From: an uncultured Dysosmobacter sp.
GTDB taxonomy: Bacteria; Bacillota; Clostridia; Oscillospirales; Oscillospiraceae
DNA length: 7,544 nt
Assembly: GCA_934597465.1 (NCBI GenBank)
Contig: CAKTSC010000059.1
Span: forward strand, 1-7,544
Direction of reading: 5' to 3'
Positions within the stretch are counted from its first letter, which is position 1. Each line of letters begins with the position of its first letter. Below, piece by piece: positions 5,014-7,544 of this stretch. A program made the position numbers and the translations under genes. Under the pieces are notes generated by a model. It was not told where the DNA came from and did no database searches. It saw only the letters and a list, made by a program, of their open reading frames with translations.

Positions 5014-6729
5014 TTACGCCTTATGCTCCGTGTGGAGCAGATGGTGGGAGCGTTCGCTGAGGGGGGCGCGGAAGTACTCCCGGTAGAGGGCCAGGATCTC
5101 CGGATTCTCGTGGGAGAAGCGGACGGGGGCCTTGGCGTCCATCCTCCAGAGGAGGTTCCCCCGGTAGGCGGCCATCTCCTTCCCCTCCCGGATGGGCTGT
5201 CCACCGCCGCCGGCGCAGCCGCCGGGGCAGGCCATGACCTCCACGAAGTCGTAGTCCACATCGCCGCTGTCCACAGCCTCCATCAGCCGCCGGGTATTGC
5301 CCAGGCCGCTGACCACCGCCACCCGGACGGTTCCCGCCCCGGGGATCTCAAACTTTGCCTCCCGCCAGGGCTTCCCCTGCCGGACTTCCGCGAAGGCATC
5401 CGGGTCGGGATTGCCGCCGGTGACGAGGTAGTAGGCGCTGCGGAGGGCCGCATCCATCACGCCGCCGCTGGCGCCGAAGATCACCGCCGCGCCGGTGCTG
5501 CTGCCAAGGGGCGAGTCGAAGGGGGTCTCCTCCAGCTCCTGGGGCACCAGGCAGTCTGAGCGGAAGAGGCGATCCATTTCCCGGGTGGTGAGGACGGCGT
5601 CCACATCCGGGTCGCCGCAGGCGTCGTTCATCTCCGGCCGCTCGCTCTCGGCCTTTTTGGCGGAGCAGGGCATGATGGAGACCACGAACATCTTATGGGG
5701 ATCGATGCCCATCTTCTCGGCGAAGCAGCTCTTGGCCACCGCGCCGAACATCTGCTGGGGGGACTTGGCGGTGGAGAGGCAGTCCGCATAGGCGGGGTAC
5801 TGGCTCTTCAGGAAGCTGACCCAGCCGGGGCAGCAGGAGGTGAACATGGGCCAGCGGTACTTGCCCCGGTGGGTAAAGCGCCGGACGAACTCGCTGCCCT
5901 CCTCCATGATGGTAAGGTCTGCGGTGAAATTGGTGTCAAAGACGTAGTCAAAGCCCATGCGCTTGAGGGCCGTGACGATGCGGCCGGCGGTGGCGTACTT
6001 GGCGCCCAGGCCCCAGCTCTCCGCCCAGGCCACCCGCACAGCGGGGGCCACCTGCACCACGGTGGTGATCTCCGGATCCGCCAGGGCGCTGAGCACCCGG
6101 CCGGTATCATCCCGGACGGTGAGGGCCCCGGTGGGGCAGTGGGTGACGCACTGGCCGCAGAAGGTGCAATCCGTGTCCTTGAGATACCGGCTGTGGCTGA
6201 CGGAGACGGTGGCCCGGGAGCCGGTGCCGATCTGATCCCAGATGTGCATCTCCTGGATCTTGTCGCAGATCTGGACGCAGCGCATACATTTGATGCACTT
6301 GCTGGCCTCCCGGACGACGGGGGTATCCAGGCGGATGGGGGAGCGCTCCAGCTGGGTGGGATAGGGCTGGTAGTGGATGTTCAGGTCGTGGGAGAGCTTC
6401 TGCAGCTCGCAGTTGCCGCTGCGGACGCAGACGGTGCAGTTGGAGTTGTGCTGGGAGAGGATGAGCCGCAGGTTCGTCCGCCGCGCCTGGCGCACCTTGG
6501 GGGTGTTGCTGCGGATGACCATGCCCTCCGTCACCCGGGTGTTGCAGGCAGGCTGCAGACGCTCGGTGCCCTCCACCTCCACCATGCACATGCGGCAGGC
6601 GGCGATCTCGTTGATGTCCTTCAGATAGCAGAGGTGGGGGATGGGGATGTTGGCGGACTGGGCCGCCTCCAGGATGGTCGTCCCCTCGGGAACGCGGAGC
6701 TTCCTTCCGTCCAGTTGGATGGTCACCAT
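5014..6729 (-). CDS. hydA: [FeFe] hydrogenase, catalytic subunit (CpI-like, group A)
   Basis: A 571-residue cytoplasmic hydrogenase for reversible H2 formation, almost the length of Clostridium pasteurianum CpI. From the N-terminus: a plant-type [2Fe-2S] domain (C34, C45, C48, C62); a His/Cys3 [4Fe-4S] site (H94, C98, C101, C107); two [4Fe-4S] ferredoxin motifs (C145, C148, C151, C155 and C188, C191, C194, C198); then the H-cluster domain with TSCCPGW (297-303), MPCSAKKAE (353-361) and VMACPGGCAGGGGQP (498-512). The predicted H-cluster ligands are C300, C355, C501 and C505, and C299 is the proton-relay cysteine. The start ATG at 6729 follows AGAGG by about 5 nt and overlaps the upstream stop by 7 bases, implying translational coupling. 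A start at 6837 lies within the upstream gene. The maturases HydEFG are not in the window. Whether it is monomeric or part of a bifurcating complex cannot be decided here. Confidence 0.96.
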   Translation of the reverse strand: MVTIQLDGRKLRVPEGTTILEAAQSANIPIPHLCYLKDINEIAACRMCMVEVEGTERLQPACNTRVTEGMVIRSNTPKVRQARRTNLRLILSQHNSNCTVCVRSGNCELQKLSHDLNIHYQPYPTQLERSPIRLDTPVVREASKCIKCMRCVQICDKIQEMHIWDQIGTGSRATVSVSHSRYLKDTDCTFCGQCVTHCPTGALTVRDDTGRVLSALADPEITTVVQVAPAVRVAWAESWGLGAKYATAGRIVTALKRMGFDYVFDTNFTADLTIMEEGSEFVRRFTHRGKYRWPMFTSCCPGWVSFLKSQYPAYADCLSTAKSPQQMFGAVAKSCFAEKMGIDPHKMFVVSIMPCSAKKAESERPEMNDACGDPDVDAVLTTREMDRLFRSDCLVPQELEETPFDSPLGSSTGAAVIFGASGGVMDAALRSAYYLVTGGNPDPDAFAEVRQGKPWREAKFEIPGAGTVRVAVVSGLGNTRRLMEAVDSGDVDYDFVEVMACPGGCAGGGGQPIREGKEMAAYRGNLLWRMDAKAPVRFSHENPEILALYREYFRAPLSERSHHLLHTEHKA

Positions 6730-7544
6730 TTTTCCTCTCTCCCTCCCTTGAAGTTTCCGTAGCCGAAGTGGTCGCAGCGGAGGCAGCGGCCGGACTCCTG
6801 CATGGCCTCCTCCCGGCTGAGGCCGCACTCGATGCACCGGAAGTCCCGCTTGCGCTCGTCGGCGTCCCGCTCGGGATTGCTGACCCGGCCGGTGGGCCGC
6901 AGGTCGTTGAACCGGGGCGAGGGCACTGCCACGGGGCTGGTGATCTCGTGGTGGAAGCCCAGGTACTCGTCGATGTTGGCGGCGGCCACCTTGCCCGCCG
7001 CGATGGCGCGGATGACGGTGGCGGGGCCGGTGACGCAGTCGCCCCCGGCGAAGACCCCCTCCATCTCCGGCAGCTGGGTGGTGGAGTTGGCCATCAGGCG
7101 GCCGCCCCGCTGGATGTGGATGCCGCTCTGCTCCAGCCCGGCGCTCTCGATGCCCTGGCCCACGGCCACGATGACCACATCCGCCGGGATGCGGCGCTCC
7201 GGCACGTCGGCGGCGTAGGGCTTGGGCCGGCCGCTGGCGCGATCCACCTCGCCGATGATCTGGGGCTGCACCCAGAGGGCCTTGACCTCCCCGTTCTCCC
7301 CGGCTTCGATGCGGGTGGGGGCGTGGAGGGCCAGGATCTCGGCCCCCTCTGCCATGGCGCCCTCCACCTCCTCCATCTGAGCGGTCATATCCTCCAGGCG
7401 GCGGCGGTAGACGCAGGAGACCTTCCGGGCCCCCAGGCGGATGGCGCTGCGGGTCACGTCCATGGCCACGTTGCCGCCGCCGATGACGGCCACCTCCAGC
7501 CCCGTGAAGTCCGGCAGCTCCTCGTCCCCGATGTGGCGCAGCAG
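6723..7544 (-). CDS. FAD/NAD(P)H-dependent oxidoreductase, GltD/NfnB-like, C-terminal part (cut by window edge)
   Basis: The last 273 residues of a flavoprotein; the 5' part lies beyond the right edge and the frame stays open to base 7544. The second Rossmann motif, EVAVIGGGNVAMD, lies at residues 17-29 of the visible part. A YRRRLEDM segment of the NADPH-binding lobe follows, as in the small subunit of glutamate synthase and NfnB. VFAGGDCVTGPATVIRAIAAGK is the C-terminal FAD-binding motif of this family. The tail carries two CxxC pairs, CIEC and CLRC, near the end, which could bind Fe-S or zinc. The stop at 6723-6725 overlaps the hydrogenase start by 7 bases. Clostridia often join such domains to a NuoF-like NADH module; this may be the end of such a fusion. 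Probable role: electron transfer between NAD(P)H and the hydrogenase. A GTG at 7493 is not the start, because the Rossmann strand begins before it. Confidence 0.85.
   Translation of the reverse strand: MLRHIGDEELPDFTGLEVAVIGGGNVAMDVTRSAIRLGARKVSCVYRRRLEDMTAQMEEVEGAMAEGAEILALHAPTRIEAGENGEVKALWVQPQIIGEVDRASGRPKPYAADVPERRIPADVVIVAVGQGIESAGLEQSGIHIQRGGRLMANSTTQLPEMEGVFAGGDCVTGPATVIRAIAAGKVAAANIDEYLGFHHEITSPVAVPSPRFNDLRPTGRVSNPERDADERKRDFRCIECGLSREEAMQESGRCLRCDHFGYGNFKGGREEKW

Noticed and set aside
4090..5559. 489-codon plus-strand frame crossing the dehydrogenase end, the terminator and the hydrogenase end
   Set aside because: It runs through a 20-bp perfect terminator and over two real genes, and its translation is Arg/Gly/Pro-rich without domains.
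5695..6762. Long open frame (355 codons) on the plus strand opposite the hydrogenase
   Set aside because: Low-complexity composition with no motif, fully antisense to an intact hydrogenase with all cluster ligands.
1..7544. CRISPR arrays, tRNA or rRNA genes, insertion sequences
   Set aside because: No regularly spaced repeats, tRNA-like cloverleaf, rRNA motif or transposase-like protein was seen.

Overview
This is a G+C-rich window of dense, short-spaced genes. Promoters fit sigma-70, Shine-Dalgarno sequences are strong AGGAGG-like, and the proteins most resemble clostridial ones as I remember them. The G+C bias and the CpI-type [FeFe] hydrogenase suggest an anaerobic gut-type Clostridia member, perhaps Oscillospiraceae-like. 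That placement is inference; no rRNA or marker gene is present.

Region A (1-4980) looks like one small regulon for a phosphorylated polyol, probably a sn-glycerol-1-phosphate (G1P)-type compound. From the left edge: the first 19 codons of an ABC-transporter ATPase (minus strand) with its control region; a G1P dehydrogenase of the AraM/EgsA family (366-1619, minus); a DeoR-family repressor (1813-2559, plus), divergent from it; then a two-gene operon (plus) of a phosphomannomutase-like HAD phosphatase (2755-3477) and a second, divergent G1P dehydrogenase paralog (3488-4852). All three control regions carry near-consensus sigma-70 promoters and copies of a short palindrome, TTTNCGNAAA, at or next to promoter elements. 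The simplest reading is that DeoR controls the transporter, both dehydrogenases and the phosphatase. The promoters of the divergent pair face each other, so the predicted 5' ends overlap by about 27 bp, with a further inverted repeat in the overlap.

Region B (4853-5013) is the convergent junction. It holds a 13-bp perfect hairpin and a 20-bp perfect hairpin with T-rich ends, which would terminate transcription from both sides.

Region C (5014-7544, minus) is an unrelated redox operon cut by the right edge. A flavin-dependent NAD(P)H oxidoreductase (GltD/NfnB type, C-terminal 273 residues visible) overlaps by 7 bases the start of a complete 571-residue [FeFe] hydrogenase with all accessory Fe-S and H-cluster ligands. 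Together they suggest NAD(P)H- or ferredoxin-linked hydrogen metabolism.

The most interesting part is region A. It has two different G1P dehydrogenase paralogs, a HAD enzyme lacking the usual motif II serine, a DeoR regulator and a transporter, and no visible archaeal-type lipid synthase (PcrB). That points to import and catabolism rather than lipid synthesis; the substrate is unknown.
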